From NCBI GenBank assembly GCA_035582835.1, contig JAYKAV010000289.1, positions 647,520 through 711,519 on the forward strand: a stretch of DNA of 64,000 bases. The letters run 5' to 3'. Position 1 is the stretch's first letter; every line of letters begins with the position of its first letter. The notes below the pieces were generated by a model, which was given only the letters and a program-made list of their open reading frames with translations, was not told the origin of the DNA and ran no database searches. The position numbers and the translations under genes are program-made. Below are positions 1 through 14,300 of the stretch, piece after piece. This DNA comes from Phoebastria nigripes. Lineage: Eukaryota > Chordata > Aves > Procellariiformes > Diomedeidae.

Positions 1-2242
1 AAAGCTTAAGATTTTTCACTCTGCTGATACAATCTGTGCAGCCAGTGAAACTGTTGACAGGAACACTAAGATATCATGAATATCATCTTGTTACAAGGTC
101 CTGAGGTTCTCTACAGAATAAAGATAAGCATATCATCAATAAAATGACTCATTTGCACTAGCTATCATGATGAACCAGTAGAGGTCTGTAAAGACATTAA
201 AATGGCTACTAGCCATTTTCAAGACTGGATTTCAGAAAAACAGCAACTCTGTATAGCTATCTAACGTGCAGTAAGAATCTGGTCTTCAAGACCCAGACAG
301 AACATGAACTAAAGGAATAAAACAAAGCTCCCTCTTTTCCACAACAGTTCCCTCCACAATCAACTCACTTTCAACTTTCCGCTAAAGGGTCCCTTGAACT
401 GGCACTAGCATCAGACCTGACAATTTAAGGAAACTATTTTGAGCGCACTGGCTTTCACCACTGCCTTAAGCAGTGCTACTGTAGTCTGCACTGTGGAATT
501 ACAGCACATCCAACAGGCAGCTTTACATTTTAATTCAGTTTTTCATTGCAGGCTTGCTCTTTCCCTGTCCTCAAATAATGGGATATGCGCAACATCATAA
601 CACATTGGAACTAGATCAGTCGAGTCATAATGTTGTACCCAAACTAAACCAGGTGCAAGCATGCCAATTTGTTTTCAGAGTGATGCTGTGAACTGCCTCA
701 CCAGCAGACAGTTCTCTGCTTTGAAACCCTCTCCTGAGCTACTCTGGTGAGAGTACCCCAGAAACTGGCAATTATTTAACTCAGACTGTGACAACCCCAA
801 GGCACCTAGGCAGCCAAGAATAATAGTTATCTGCCTGCAGATATTTAAGGTTGGACTCTTGTCATAAATAATCCCTCCAGGTCACTCTGGCACCCATTTG
901 AAGAGCATCCAATTTCAGCTCTAAGTGGGCCAAATGGGAGGCATACACACTGCTGCTGCAGTTTCACTCTAAGCTGATATAAAATATGCCAGGAAAACTG
1001 CAAGGCCAATTCCTTCCTTCCTGAAATGACTAGCTGCAGGAGTGAGAGAGGATGAGCAACCATGAAGGAACAGCTGTGGTCTTCTCCTGCTACTTGCCAT
1101 TCCAAATCCACTGCTCTAAGTGCTGGCTTCTGCAGCACCCCACCCCTTTCTGGAGGCAGTGACAGTTGACCAGGAATAGTTAACCTGTCTGAAGACTAGC
1201 AGAAAAATACTAAGTTTTTTTTTTTTTTAAACACTAACAAAAGCTGGATACATCTGTGGTAGGGAAGCACAATGGCTTTTGCTGGAGCAGGTTTTGGGTG
1301 CAGGAAAGTTAGTGTGGGAGCCTCCCTCCTTGCCAGGGTCAGGGAATACCGCTCTCCTGCACAGGCAGGGCCCAGGCAGTGGTCACGGGAGAGGGCAGAG
1401 ACAGTGCAAGCCCTGCGTACCCACCACAAGCTACTAATCCAGGCCCCTCACCCCCTGGCAAGTCAACAAGGACAGAACNATGGAGGCAGATTCCAGGCCA
1501 GCCCAGTAGGAAAAGCTTCTGGATACGAAAGCAGCAAGGGGCAATATGGCTTCTTTAGGTGGAGCCAGTAAAGCAAAGGAACAGCATCAGTTGGCAGAGC
1601 TTTGTGCTAAGGAGCTTCTAGGAAAGGGTAGCAGACAGACAGACAGACTGACTTCCTGTTGCAGGCTGACCCTGGGGACCAAATGGACTCTCACCAGCTT
1701 GTAGCTTCCATCACATAAAGAGTCTGTAATGTTAAATTTCCAGATTTCTAAGGTGAATACCTGATTTTACCAGGCCCCTTCATGGATGAATCACACCCAC
1801 AATTTTGGCTAAAGGAGCTGTTCCCGCAGTACCGCATGAAAAGATGCGTATGTACCAGCTTTCTTTAAAAGGAACAGCCTCCATCTCTTGTTCTTTCCCC
1901 ATCTTGACCCACCTGTAATCTGTCTAACAGAAAAGAGGCCTAGACTGAACGACAGACTCCACAGGTTCAGCAAACAGAGGAGACACTCTGAGGAAGATTT
2001 CCAGCCAGAAATGGGCAACAAGATGACAGCAGCAGTAGCTGGGAAGCAGGACTGGACTGGTTTTAGATCTACAGGGGTGATGGGAGACAAACATAGAGCA
2101 CACCAGGAGAAAGCTATGGCACAATGGACACCAAGGATGATGGAAATGAACCGAAGACAAGACAGCTAACATGGTGGATTCGCTGAAGAGACACACACGG
2201 GGGTAACAAATGCCAGGCCATGCAATTGCCGAAGGGTCTAAC
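1..2242. other. No gene recognised; probable last CIZ1 intron
   Basis: I looked on the minus strand for the CIZ1 C-terminus (KYKAAKNPSPTTRPVSRR and ALTALF in human) and did not find it. Open frames here show no family resemblance. A short CAGA tract lies at 1,633-1,650. Confidence 0.5.
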
Positions 2243-2364
2243 CTGAAAGTTCTCAAAATGCATCAGGGACTTGCAGTGTGCGAGCCGGGCAGCAGAGTCG
2301 CTATGGTAGAATTTGTGACACAGCCTGCAGAGGTAACCTGCGACGGGGACCAGAAAATCCAGGC
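2243..2364 (-). CDS. CIZ1: CIZ1 exon 15: matrin-type (MH3) zinc finger, last exon visible
   Basis: 122 nt encode LDFLVPVAGYLCRLCHKFYH then SDSAARLAHCKSLMHFENFQ. Human has VDFLVPVMGYICRICHKFYH...HCKSLGHFENLQ. C-x2-C and H-x5-H form the matrin-homology finger that binds the nuclear matrix. The acceptor is tttcgcag and the donor gttaga. It leaves in phase 0, so at least one more exon must follow to the left; it is not in the window. Confidence 0.95.
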
Positions 2365-5300
2365 CTGCGAAACGGGAGGGGAAGGGAAATCACAGATCAC
2401 ATTGAATGAAACTCAAATAATGAAAGCATGTTAAAAGGGAAAGGGAGGGGAGGGAGAAAAAGAAAAGTGGAAAGCTTTGCTTCTGTTAATCAGGGATTTG
2501 CAAGATGACTTGCTGAATATCTCATCTTACCATGGAATGGCTGTGTGGTTGATATTCAGAGAGAAATCTGACTGCCAGAGCAAAGAAACTACACAGAGCA
2601 TTAAGGGGGAAAAAAAGGAAAAAAGAAAACAATGGAAAACTACAGAGAACATGTGATCTAATGTAATGGGATCAAACCAAGCAGAAGACAGCAGGCGCGC
2701 AAGAGGAACACGCAGAGAACATTCACAGCATGAATCATTATTCCATCTGCCACGATAGTGGAAGGTTACAGCGATATGGAAGATTGGTGTAAACAGAGCT
2801 CTCCTTGGGCACAAAACAGCCTCTGCAGAGCTGCCCTCCTCACAAAACGAGTGGCCGTTAGAGGTTTGAAGTCAGAATCACTTACAGGGTGGGGACCACA
2901 GACAGCCATCTGGAGGCAACACTGCCCACCAGTCCAGCAACATGTCTGAATAACTGCTAGGTAGAGCGTGGGGGTTCTGAAGTGGAGGAAACATGCACAG
3001 TTTGGGCTCTGGCAGAGAGCTCGATACTGTCAGTACTGCTCAGTATCTCTATACAAGCTGCATTTCTGTTGGAAAGCATTCTCATCAATATGCTTTCAGG
3101 CTCCATCTTTCCAGAGCATCCCTCATTTGCTACCTACTTTCTTCAGTACTCCTGCCCTACTCGTTCCATTTCCTACCTTAGTAAGGTATCTGGCTCTCGT
3201 CCTTTCTTCTTCAAAGCAAAAGGCAGCTGACAAACATCAATCACATCCTTATGTTTTATCACACAGTAATAAAGCAACGTTTGGCCCTTTCTCCAGGTAG
3301 CAGTGACCTGCACCAGACTGATGCAGATGCTGGAGCACTATGGCCCAAGAAGTCGTTACAGCAGTAGGTAGAGACCACCCTCTCTTAACAAATAGAGCAT
3401 GTGGCCAGAGAAGGCTCTGTGGGCCTTTGCTTAACTCTGCTTGCTTACCATAGGCTGTGTCTGGACAATACTTCTCGCTTCCTTCGTAATCCTCCAAAGA
3501 CACTTCCTTCAGCCCGGTCTGGAAACCAAAAGAACATTAGTGCCTACTGTATCTATGCCAATTCCCTTCCTGGGCTCTTATATTTTTCTGGTAAGCTTGG
3601 GAGCAAAACAGAGGACTCACATACCAGAAAGAGTTGCACAGCATCTAGTTAGGGCCAGATACAAAACCCAATCTCAGGAGGCCACTTCATTACAAGGGTT
3701 AAAAATGCCCCTTGCACTCCAAGCCTGAAGTAGCTTAGCCATGTACCTCCTTCTTGGTTACTGTTCTCTACTGGGAAAATGATATTTATCAAGATAAACC
3801 TCCACACATATGCTTGCTATGAGACCAAGCTGCTGCTGGGCTATTCAAAGAGACTACGTCAATGTCTGTCAGAAATCCTTTCCCTTGAAAAAACGCTGCT
3901 TATGCTCCTCAGCAACAAGGTAATGTTTGAAGGCACCAGTAGGAGCTGTACAGCACAGCAGAAACACCCTCCTGCATCCCACACGTCGTGCCTGATTCTC
4001 TTTTGCATCATCCTGTGCTCTGGAAGAATCCCAGAGCCCTCATCCTCCTGCTGTAGGGTGCAAGGTGACTGGACTCTTGAAACCCTGAGCTCAACCAGCT
4101 AAGACCAACTAAGTCACAGGAGCCCACAGCAGATTCTCAGGTAGATCATTCCTTCTCCTTCTGCATGGCATACCTGCTTGGCAGCAGAATCCTCATTCTC
4201 CATCAGCACTACGTCAAGGTCTTCCTCCTCACCAGCTCCCCCCTCTTCCTCCTCCTCCTCCTCCTCATCATCTTCAAAACAGCCAACAGCATCCACTGTG
4301 ATCAACTCCTCTGAATCTTCTGGGCTGCCCAACTCCTTCTCTCCTAGCCTCACCTGTCAGGTACAGAAAAGAAAGATCAGATTTAACTCTCCATTTAACC
4401 AAGGAAGACCCCAGACTCTGAACAAACTGTATTTGATGAGTAGACAGGACTGCAAGAGAGGCACAAAGCTATCATGCTTCTAGACACATCTAACTCCTTG
4501 TCCCTTTTTCANTCAATTTCTTTAAGCTCTAACAATCAAAGTCCAGCCAAAGATGAAAATTAAAACAGGGTTGGAAGAACTGCACATCTTCCTTTCATCC
4601 CTGTGATAGTCAGGGAAGCAGAAAGTTAACCTGCTCCACAGTGTAGCTGCCTGCAGTCCTGCACAGTATTACCTCTTTGGCTTTCTGTTTGTGCTCAGGG
4701 GACTTCATATGCTCCACAAACTTGCGAGGCGTCTTGAAGTGGCGGCTGCAGACAGTGCAGAAAGGACGAAGTGAGCGTTTGGCCAACTAAGGAAAGAGAG
4801 ATGATACAGTAAGTCACAAGAGGCACCACTTTGGAGAAATGCAGATAAATCTTGAGTGAAACAAAGTCACAGCCCTGCGTCTAAAACAGGGAGACCACAA
4901 AAAGAGAATAGTCTTTTCAGCAGAAAGGACTCCCTAGCTCTTATCTGCCAAAAAGATGGAAAAGATGCAGAGCAAAACAAATGTGGTTTATAAAAGGTGT
5001 TCTGGCACTTCTCCCCTAAAAACTGATAAATATAACGGCCTGCCTAAATTTTAGCTTGAAGTTTACAGGCTGCCCACCAATTCCTCCATTCAATTGATTG
5101 GGTGAGTATGATAGGCCATATTTATTGAGAAAAGCCAAGAATTATAAACTAGAGGTGCTTCAGGCCATACCGACACAGCATGACAACTGGAAGCTCCAAC
5201 TGGAATGCCAGCGTTAAGGGGCAGGAGGTAGCATGGCAGTGCCCTTAGACAGTGAGAATGTTACTGGCAGAACTTTCTGTGCATCTCTCCACTCCAATCA

Positions 5301-8300
5301 CTTTTCCTTTGCTGCTTGGGGAGCCCAAGATGCTAGACACTTCCACTCAATCCCCACAAAAGGTCAGTGCAAAGATGAAGTCCATGCTATGGTTGTTACC
5401 TTGTGTTCTTGAGTCCTGCGATGTTTGATTAGATCCCCTGTGAAGTGTATCTGACAAGTGTTACACCATCTCTGCTGGGTCTCTCTGAAATGACAACGGA
5501 TATATCTGTAAGTCACACCTTTTTACATTCTCCATCGAATACTGCAGTTTGCAACCTGTTCTCGGCATTGTTTTCCCCAGCATTCCTATCTTTACAGGCT
5601 CAGATTTATCTTCTCCACTTCCCAGCCATTTATAAAGGTTGCTTTAGCTCATGCTGACAGAAAGGCACCAGTTAAAACAAGTCTCCAACCTGATCTACTG
5701 TATTAAAAACTACACAGCAGGTCAAAGTCAACACTGATATCCTTCAGCAGGAAGAAAGTTGCCTGAAGGAGATTAAGGCCCCTGAAACCAGAGGGATTTT
5801 GTACCTTACCTAGAACACAGGGGCACCCTGGTGCAGTGAGGAATTTTAGAACCCAGGTAGGTCCACATTCAGATTGTGTTTTCTAGCGCAGACCAACACG
5901 TACCCATCTTTCTCTGCCAGCACCTTCTGCTCCTTCACCATGGGCAGTAGTGAAACAAAACAAACATTGCTCATGTGCTGAATCTCTCCAAGTCGCTGCT
6001 GGTGCTGAATTCCAGCCATGTGGGATTGGAAATTCTGAGAGAGAGGTTAGGAGAAAAATCCATTTAAATATATTCAAAATACAGAAAATAATAGGTATAA
6101 GCTATGCTTTCCATTCTCTTCACTGTTTAACAATGAAATGGTATAAAAGCTTAAGAGTATGGCTGCCTCTGGATCCACCCACATTCGCTCTCTAGCAGGT
6201 TGCTTCCCAACTCCTCAGGAGAGGTTTATTTTATCTGCATGCTTGTCATCATTTTTTATGTTCCTTGTTCCCGAAGCATGAGCCCTTGCTCACAAGTCTC
6301 CTGCTGCACATCCCCATGGCAGCTGGCCATCTAATTCACTTCTCTTGACCACCCGTATCGCAGTCAGACCTGTGGATTTTTACCTGCTGACTGCAGCAGT
6401 TGGTCTTGCAGATGTAACAGTAGAATTTAAGGACCGATTCAGGGCTGGGATCAGCTGTGCCCACCTCACAGGTCCAGTGCCCTGGTTTCAGAGCTGTTGT
6501 ACTGATAGCTCTGCTCTCACTGCTCTGCTGGATAGTCACTTTCAGTGAACCTCCAGAGCTCAACACCTGCCAAAAGAAGGAGTCAAGATTAAGTCCAATC
6601 TCTCAGAAGACAACACTAAAAATTACACCTGCTTTTTGTATGCGACCTAAGCTCTCTACCCCTTAAGAAAATGCATTTAAGCTTGAATCCACAGGAGGAT
6701 GATCAGAAAGACTCTCATACACACTCCTTCTCCCAACACTGCTAAATCAGCAATCCCTGTGTCATAGTACCAGGCCTATTAGTACAGATGGTTGTTTCTA
6801 CAGTCTCTGGAGACTGAAGCAACAAACAACGCGTAAGGGACACGATCAGCTCACGTTTCTCCGCTGCAGAACTAAAAGCAACTCGGCACCACACCTGATG
6901 GAGTAAGGAACTCAAACAAGGGCAGGATGATACATTCAATCACACCAACAAATGTCTCCAGTTATGGAAGACTATCAAGTCTGATTCACACCACAGGTTA
7001 AATCTTTGTCTGCTTACAGATTTACACAGTATAAGATCCTGGTTTTACATCTAGGATGTGGGCAAGGTATTTCATGCAGAAGACTCTCAGGTTGCTGGCT
7101 TCACCTGTGTCTCATTTTTCCAAGCTGCCTTTCAAAAGCACAGACTCCCACTATCTGCTCATACCTCCTGTAATGGCAGTACCACAGCAGCTTCATCTTT
7201 ACTACCATCACCTGAATTTTTTTACATCTGCTCTTCAGCAACATAAAGGATGTATTTAGCTATGGCCCTCAATACATATATTTTTCAGTGGCACTTTCAA
7301 TTNAACTTTTCATCTTTCCAGATGAATACTGAAATCTTAACGAACCCCAGCATCCACAAACAGCCAGCAGTAGGTAAGGTACAGGCTAGCAGAGGTACAA
7401 AAGCAGCAAGTCAGAGCAGACTGTGCACTAATTGCAGACATATTATGCCTCATTGCCAGGGACAACAGCTTACAGCAGGAGACAGAGCTCCAGACGTGGG
7501 TGCCATCTGGTTCCCAGTGGCAACGGGCTTCTCTGGGATGGAGGGGGAGGTTGTATGTTCTGCACCACCCCTGCATGGAGTGGTGTCTACTCACCTCAGG
7601 AGCCTTTGGTTCCTCAGAGAATTTCCTCTCTTTAGAGAGATCTTCAGCTGTGTACTCCTTTGCATTGTCTGTACCTAGGAAGAGAGAGTCCTCTTTGCTG
7701 CCTTAAATCAAAATAGCAATGACAGAAAAAACAAAGCAGCAGGTGAATGAAGTCAGGGAGCTTTCCTCACAGTGCTGTTGGCCATAAGCCCAGTTCACAA
7801 ACCCTTCTCCAAAGAAATCCTTATTAAAGAGGGAAACTTCCCATCATTTGCATTTGGTAGGCAACAGGTTTTAGGGGACTATGTTTGGATTTCGTTTCTA
7901 GATTCTCTCCTCCTTTCCCCATCTTGTATGACTGGAGGAAGGACATTTCTGACAAGACCCACAGGATCTACAGATGCTTATTTACAGGTGCAGTTCCAGC
8001 AAAGAGTGCCCTGAAAGTGCAAATCACAGTGCCCAGCAACTCACCATCAGCTTGGACACAGGCGCTTGATTCTCCTGCTTCCTTGCTGTCTGTGGCATCC
8101 TCTAATGCAGACTCCTCAGTCACACTTCAAGGATATCAAGAAAATAACCTTATTTGCCACGTTACAGACGAAGAGATTCAGAAAACACACCAAGGCACAG
8201 GCTGGGGTCTAAGTTACCACACTCTCCACTAAACCCCCAAATCAATAAGGATTCAGCAGAAATACATAAAAACAATGAAGAGTGGGCATTCTAGAACAGA

Positions 8301-11300
8301 TTCAGAAACAGCAGCCAAATAATCTGGACAAGAAGGTTACAACTGATTTTTTCGATCACTGCCCTCTCCTGCAAAAGGCCTGCAGGGAAATAAGTTCATA
8401 CAGGAAATATTCTTAATAAGAGCTCTGAGAGCTCACTCCTGTCTTGATTGGTGACCTGCAGGGAAACTGCAATACCCGGACAGTACTCCAGGCTGCTCTT
8501 TGCATGAGGGAACAAACAGGGACCTGTCAGAACTGAACGGGTACTCAATGGTGTCTTACAGGGATTTCATCATAACTGCCTGCTCTATTCGTATCAGTCG
8601 TGTTTCGTTCCAGAGTCCCTACAGTTCTGCTGTGGGGAAAGCAGAGCTGGACAAGACACAAATCAAAAGGACTTTGCTTTGTTTTATTTGGTACTGGTGA
8701 TCTGCTAAGGAGAAAAAAGATCATGAGGGAACTGCTGAGAATGAACAGTTGACTTCCAGAGGGCACAAAGTGTACTTTACAATGTCTTTCTCCATCCCCC
8801 ATTTTTCCATCAGGGCTAACACTTTTCACCATGGCTTGAATGTCTTCTCTCTCAGGCCAGCTCGATATCCCACCCTGGTGTCCTTCTGCCAACAGAGAGC
8901 AGCACATTCTGCACAAGCAAGAACGCAGACTGTGCAGGTACTGCATCCAGTGATCCAAACACACACACACCNCATAATTTATCAGATTGATAAGTGATAA
9001 TGTAACTGGGTTACATGACTATAAATATGCAGCAGGGTTTGGGCACTGCAAACACGAAGAAAACAAGAGTGGCTGGCATTAACATTATTTGTCAAGTGCT
9101 GCCAGCAGGCTCAACACTATACCACACACAGATGGTGACAGCACTCCAGGGCAAGGGTTTGCAGTCTAAACTGCAAATCTAAGGAGCAATCTAAGGGAGC
9201 AAAAGCCATCATGAGCATGATCTAAGGAGGAAATGGTATTATATGGATANTTGTCAGGCCATGCTAGAAGAAGTGGGTGTTCAAGGAAGATTTGAAGATG
9301 ATGAGCGCTTTCTGCACTGGAATGAGGATGTTGTTCCAGGCATACAGATGGTACATAGGAGAAAAGGCAGAAGTGGGAAAAACCTGAAATGAAGAAGGAG
9401 GCTGGTATTCCTGTCCAAAGGGAAATGGAACAATGAAGCATGAAACAAAAGTTTGCGACATGAATGGAGGGAATGCCCTTCTCATCTGTGAGGGGCAATA
9501 TGAGAACAGTAAACTATTTTTTTCAGAAATCCATCACCTGAAGTTCATTGGAAGTAAACAGAAACACTTAAAAAAAAAGCTAAGGAATGATCTATTCTAA
9601 GTAAATACCAGCCATAATATATGCATCAAATCTGGCAGTCCCCAACTACTGCTTAGGAAAGGATTTTCCTAATAGCAGGCTTGCTGCAGTGAGATCTGTC
9701 ATTCCTCAGACTTGATTCTTTTTTCAGTGTATGTAACAGGGCTTTGATTAATACCCTACTAAATATTAATGTAATTAAAATTAAATTAGCTTTGGCAAAC
9801 AGATTAACAAAGCATACGCTCAAATGCATTTGCCTTAGCTTTAATTGAATTTATTCACTTTCTTGCTAATCAAAGTCCATAATTCACGATGGTCCCTGCT
9901 CACATAGTATTTATCACTCTTTAATGTTTTACATCATCAAGGTAATATCTGAACATCAAAGTAATCCTGGAATATTCTCCCTAAAGCTAGCCATTAATCT
10001 CTAATCTACAGATGGGAAACAGTGAGGTGAAGAAACTTGTCCGAAACCATGCAGTGAATTGTTAACAGGGAACATAAGAGGACCCAGGAGTCCTGACTCA
10101 TAGTCATTAACATATGTTGGAGAATTCTCAGATCAATGCCTCCAGAAATCTGTATTCACTCCCTCTTCTCCTCCCTTTGCACCAGCTAACAGCAACAGTT
10201 CTGGGAGAGGTACGGCACCATACAGATGGCACCAGGAGCTCCGTGACATGCCTTCCCACTAGATGGCAATACAGCCTTGCCTGTTCCCTCCTGCACCCAC
10301 GGAGGCAGGGAGTGCCAAGATGGGCCTGCCATGGCCAGCATGCCTGCACGCTGCGCATCCCTTGCAGATAATAGGATTGCCTTTGTCTATTTTTACCCAA
10401 CAGACAGGGGTACTGGCAAGACAATCTTTGCAGAAGGGATACAGAACTCAGCACTCATGGATACAGGCTTGGATACTAGGAAGTATTGATTCCCTTCCCT
10501 TCCTCATTCCTCAAAATAAACTACCCTCTCCTACACCTACTGTAACCTAACATATTCCAAGGCTTTTCCTCTCTGCTGATACGTGGCTGCTCATTTCCCT
10601 TTTTGACATTTAGGGAAGAAAATTAGAGAATCAGAAGAGGAATCAGAATAGAAAAGAATCTCTCTGCTTCTTAGAAGAATCCTGGGAGGAGAACACATGA
10701 GCAAACTCCACTTTGTTGCACGTTTACATGAGCGGCATCTCTTATTTTTCATTCCCATAGTCGGATCACCCATAGCAGAGACCCTACAACACCCTGGATC
10801 TCAGCAAGCATCACGAGGTTTTCTGAATTGTCCATGAGCATCTGAAATACCTCCTACATGCTAGGCATCAGACCAGTACAGTACAGCCCTAATTATTAGA
10901 AAATAAAATTAGACAATAATTCTAAACCCAGTAACTATTTCAGTACCCCATTCAATAAATACCTCTTCAGTCTTTTTGCTGCAGGCTCCGTGTTCAACAC
11001 AGATTCTGTTGGAGTTCTTGGCTCTGCAGGAACACAAAAGGAGATCTCCTTAGCAAAGCAGACCATGCCACCTTGAGCATGTTCCCTAACTGAATGGCCA
11101 ATGCCAATAAAACTCTGTTAGAGCAAGTAATACTATACACTTGCTTATTCTGAATTTGAGAATTGTAGTGACAAGGTTAGATAATGACCTAAGAGATTTG
11201 AGTTTTATTGCAGATGTCACTGTATGAGGTGTTGTCCAGAAAGAAATCTATGTTTATGTCTACTAAGTGGGTTTTAGTCCTATACCTAGGTGACAAGAGC

Positions 11301-14300
11301 CCAGATCATAGGAACATTAATATAAGCCAAGGTGGCGTATCTACCTGAGGGCAACCATTTAATCAGGTAATTTTCCCCACTGCATATACACTGGTCAGAA
11401 CCTCATCATATGCCTGCATTTTTAGATTAGGCACTCTTCAGTCAGAAATAACATTCCCACATCTGTATTGTATCCGACACTGTAAAAGATCCAGTGCCAG
11501 CAGTTTCTGTTCTGACAACCGGAGTACAAGTACTCTTTCAACTCATCTTTTCCTTAGCATGTTGATCGCAACTGATTCTGCTTCATGTGTTTGACTCTGT
11601 GAGATGTTGAGTTCAGCATGGGTAAGGCAATGTGGAAGCTTTAATTTTCAAACCAGTTTTATTTTTTCCCCCATCTTAAAAGGGGCTCACTGTCAAAGTG
11701 ACTTCTGAGAGGCTTCCATGCAAGAGATGTGGAGCTAGCTTATAAGAAACAAAAATATCCAGGAAAAAAGGATATATGAAGCACATATCAGAGGGCTGTC
11801 ACAGGCAGTTTAAGTATTTACAATTAGAGAGAAATGTAGCTGATTAAGACTAAAGCCACCTCCAATCTTTGCTGCAGGAATAGCAAAGAGAAGTTTATCA
11901 TGTCTAGAAGCGTTTGTTTCACTGCAGGCTCCCCCTTACCTGTGGATGGCAAGGAGTTGTTCTGCTCTGACCCTGCTTGCACTCCCTCAGGGATTTCCAT
12001 TTTCTCATCACCTTGTGTCTGAGATGAAGAACCAGGATCTAGTTCCCGCTTCCTGTCAGGGACCCTCTGGAAGTCCTGCAATGGGTAGAGCGTCACTGCC
12101 AGCTCTCAGTCCCTTCTCAAACCCAATACACTGCCCAAAGCACCAGACGTTTACTGTGGGGCAGGAACAGGAATTCCAACACACGGTAATGGAAAGGAAT
12201 AGATGGTTTACAATGGACTGTCTTGCTTCAGGCAAGTTTACATGGTTAAACAGAGCAATGCATTTTAATTCCACAGGCAGCCCATGACGTTTCCTCAGGG
12301 CTTTAAGTAGCAGCTGTAGGAGACCCTGCTGCTTGCAGAGAGTAGGATCACTTTAGAGGGACTCTGGCAAGAAGTGCATAGGCAGGGAAAAAGAATAGTC
12401 CCAAATAATCCCCCTTCCTTTCGACTCTGGAGAAAGGACAGTCCAAGAGTGGAAGTCTACCTTATCCAGCACATCTTTTTGACAGAATATGTCAAAAGGA
12501 AAAAGCTAATCTAAGAGGAGGGAAGTACCAGTCAATTAACCCAAGAACCATTTTCAGGATACAAAAGAGGTCTTAACAGTGGAAAGCGAGAAAGGTTTTT
12601 ACAAAAAAACCTTTATATTTTACAAAATCCACAAGAACAAATATGATCCTGNTCTTAAAAAAACGGAAAACAGCCCAAAGAGGCAGAGTGAGGTGTCCAT
12701 GGTAGAAGCAAGTAGTTTGGGAACAACAAACTGCTTTGGAAGGCTAATGGGGCAGAACTCTGGCCTCTGTGAAGAGCAAAGCACTCAGCCAGGATTTCTT
12801 CTATTGTAATTACTTTGAAGCTGGTATTTCTAAAGGCTCCTTTTATATCTTAGGTTTAAACAGTTCTGCTATGAGGAATTCTCTCTCTTGGGCAAGAAGT
12901 GACAAGAAATCTTCGCATCATAAATGTAAATATGGACCACAAGAACCTTAGGGATGGAGCTATTTCTGTGTCAGCAGCGTGGTGCAAAACGTAGTTTTCA
13001 TTGTAAGGCTCTCTCCTTTCTCTTTTGTTCTCCACCTGCAATACAGTCAACTGCTGCAAGTGCAAACTGAGCACAGAGCTCCCGAACAGTTGGAAACTAC
13101 AAGCCCACCTTGCGAAAGGTCCGGTTCTGCCGCTGGAAGGGAAGGCTGGGGAAGCCCAGCCGAGTCGGCTTTAATGAGACCCCAACAGGTGGTGGCCCCA
13201 GGAGGGAATGTCTTGTAGCCTGAGGGAAAAACTGCTGCAGTGCTGGTGCTGTCATGTTAAATCCACGCAGGTTTCCTATAAATGCAAACACACAGCATAT
13301 CACCACCCTGTCGTGTGCAAAGGAGAGAGAAAATCTTCCACCTGTACAAGCAGGGAGAGGGGAAGGGCTCCTCCCCGCAAGACCCTGTACTTTACTGGGC
13401 ACTGTACGACTGCTCTATCCTCTACCCTCTTCAGCCTCCACAGAACAATTTGATGTAATAGCAACTATTACTATGTATCAGGCTATTTAATTATGATTGT
13501 CACTGCAGGCTAAGATCATTAGAGCAATTACTTGATCTGGGCACACTAGCGCTTGTGTTTGCAACAAACAAGGTCTCATTTTACAGAAATTCTCTGTAAA
13601 AAAGGAAAATTCATCCCACTTTTGTGCAGCTGGCAGCTCACACCATAGTATGGATGCTGTTTAACACAGGCCAGCCACAGCATTTCATTTAAAACAACAC
13701 TGGACTTTTCAAACAAGAGATTCCACAGTCCTCTCTGCCACCTGGTTATCATGCAACCTCAACATGTCAACCTAAACTCTGACACTTGAGACTCTGCCAT
13801 TTCCAATTATAATGCTCTGCTTTCTGAACAGTTCTTTTCAGCATCCACAGACTATTAACTAAGTCTCAACAATTTCTTACGAAGGCAGTCCTTGCTATCC
13901 CCATTTCAGGGGTGAGGGAATGGAAGTGCCCAGATGCCTCAGCTACACCCTCAGAAGCTGTCCATCATTCTGGGAACCTGGACTTATATTGCAATTTTTT
14001 ATTTCTCACTTGAATTAGTGCATACTCTGGCTTTTTAGAAGCTGTCAAAACAGGGCAGAGAAGTTTGGAGACAGGCACCCAAAATCTGAAAGAACAANCT
14101 ACACTGTTTAAAGCCTGCAACACAATAGGAAGTAATCCTCCATGTTTGTCTTCAAAAGTAATCTAATCTCTTGTCACTTACCATAAATAATCTCTTACTG
14201 TAAAAAGACATAGCTGTATTAAAAAAATCTATAAAGCAAGAAATCATCTGCTGCTCTTGTTTTAATACCTTTAAAGAACCACACATCTATTTCAACTTGA

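Noticed and set aside
476..497. Resemblance of 'actgtagtctgcactgtgg' to miR-199-3p
   Set aside because: The 5p arm is absent upstream, no hairpin of the right shape is evident, and the known miR-199b lies antisense in a later DNM1 intron, beyond this window.
1196..1429. Possible CIZ1 C-terminal exon (minus-strand frame containing VRRACTVSALSRD)
   Set aside because: Only a faint likeness to RRCAINARNALTALF, and the rest of the frame does not fit the CIZ1 C-terminus.
8969..8971. Short CA repeat near 8,959-8,971 as a microsatellite
   Set aside because: Only about six units and interrupted by N; too short to be worth a feature.
9720..9890. AT-rich block as a possible conserved enhancer
   Set aside because: Nothing in the sequence beyond composition supports it; needs alignment to judge.
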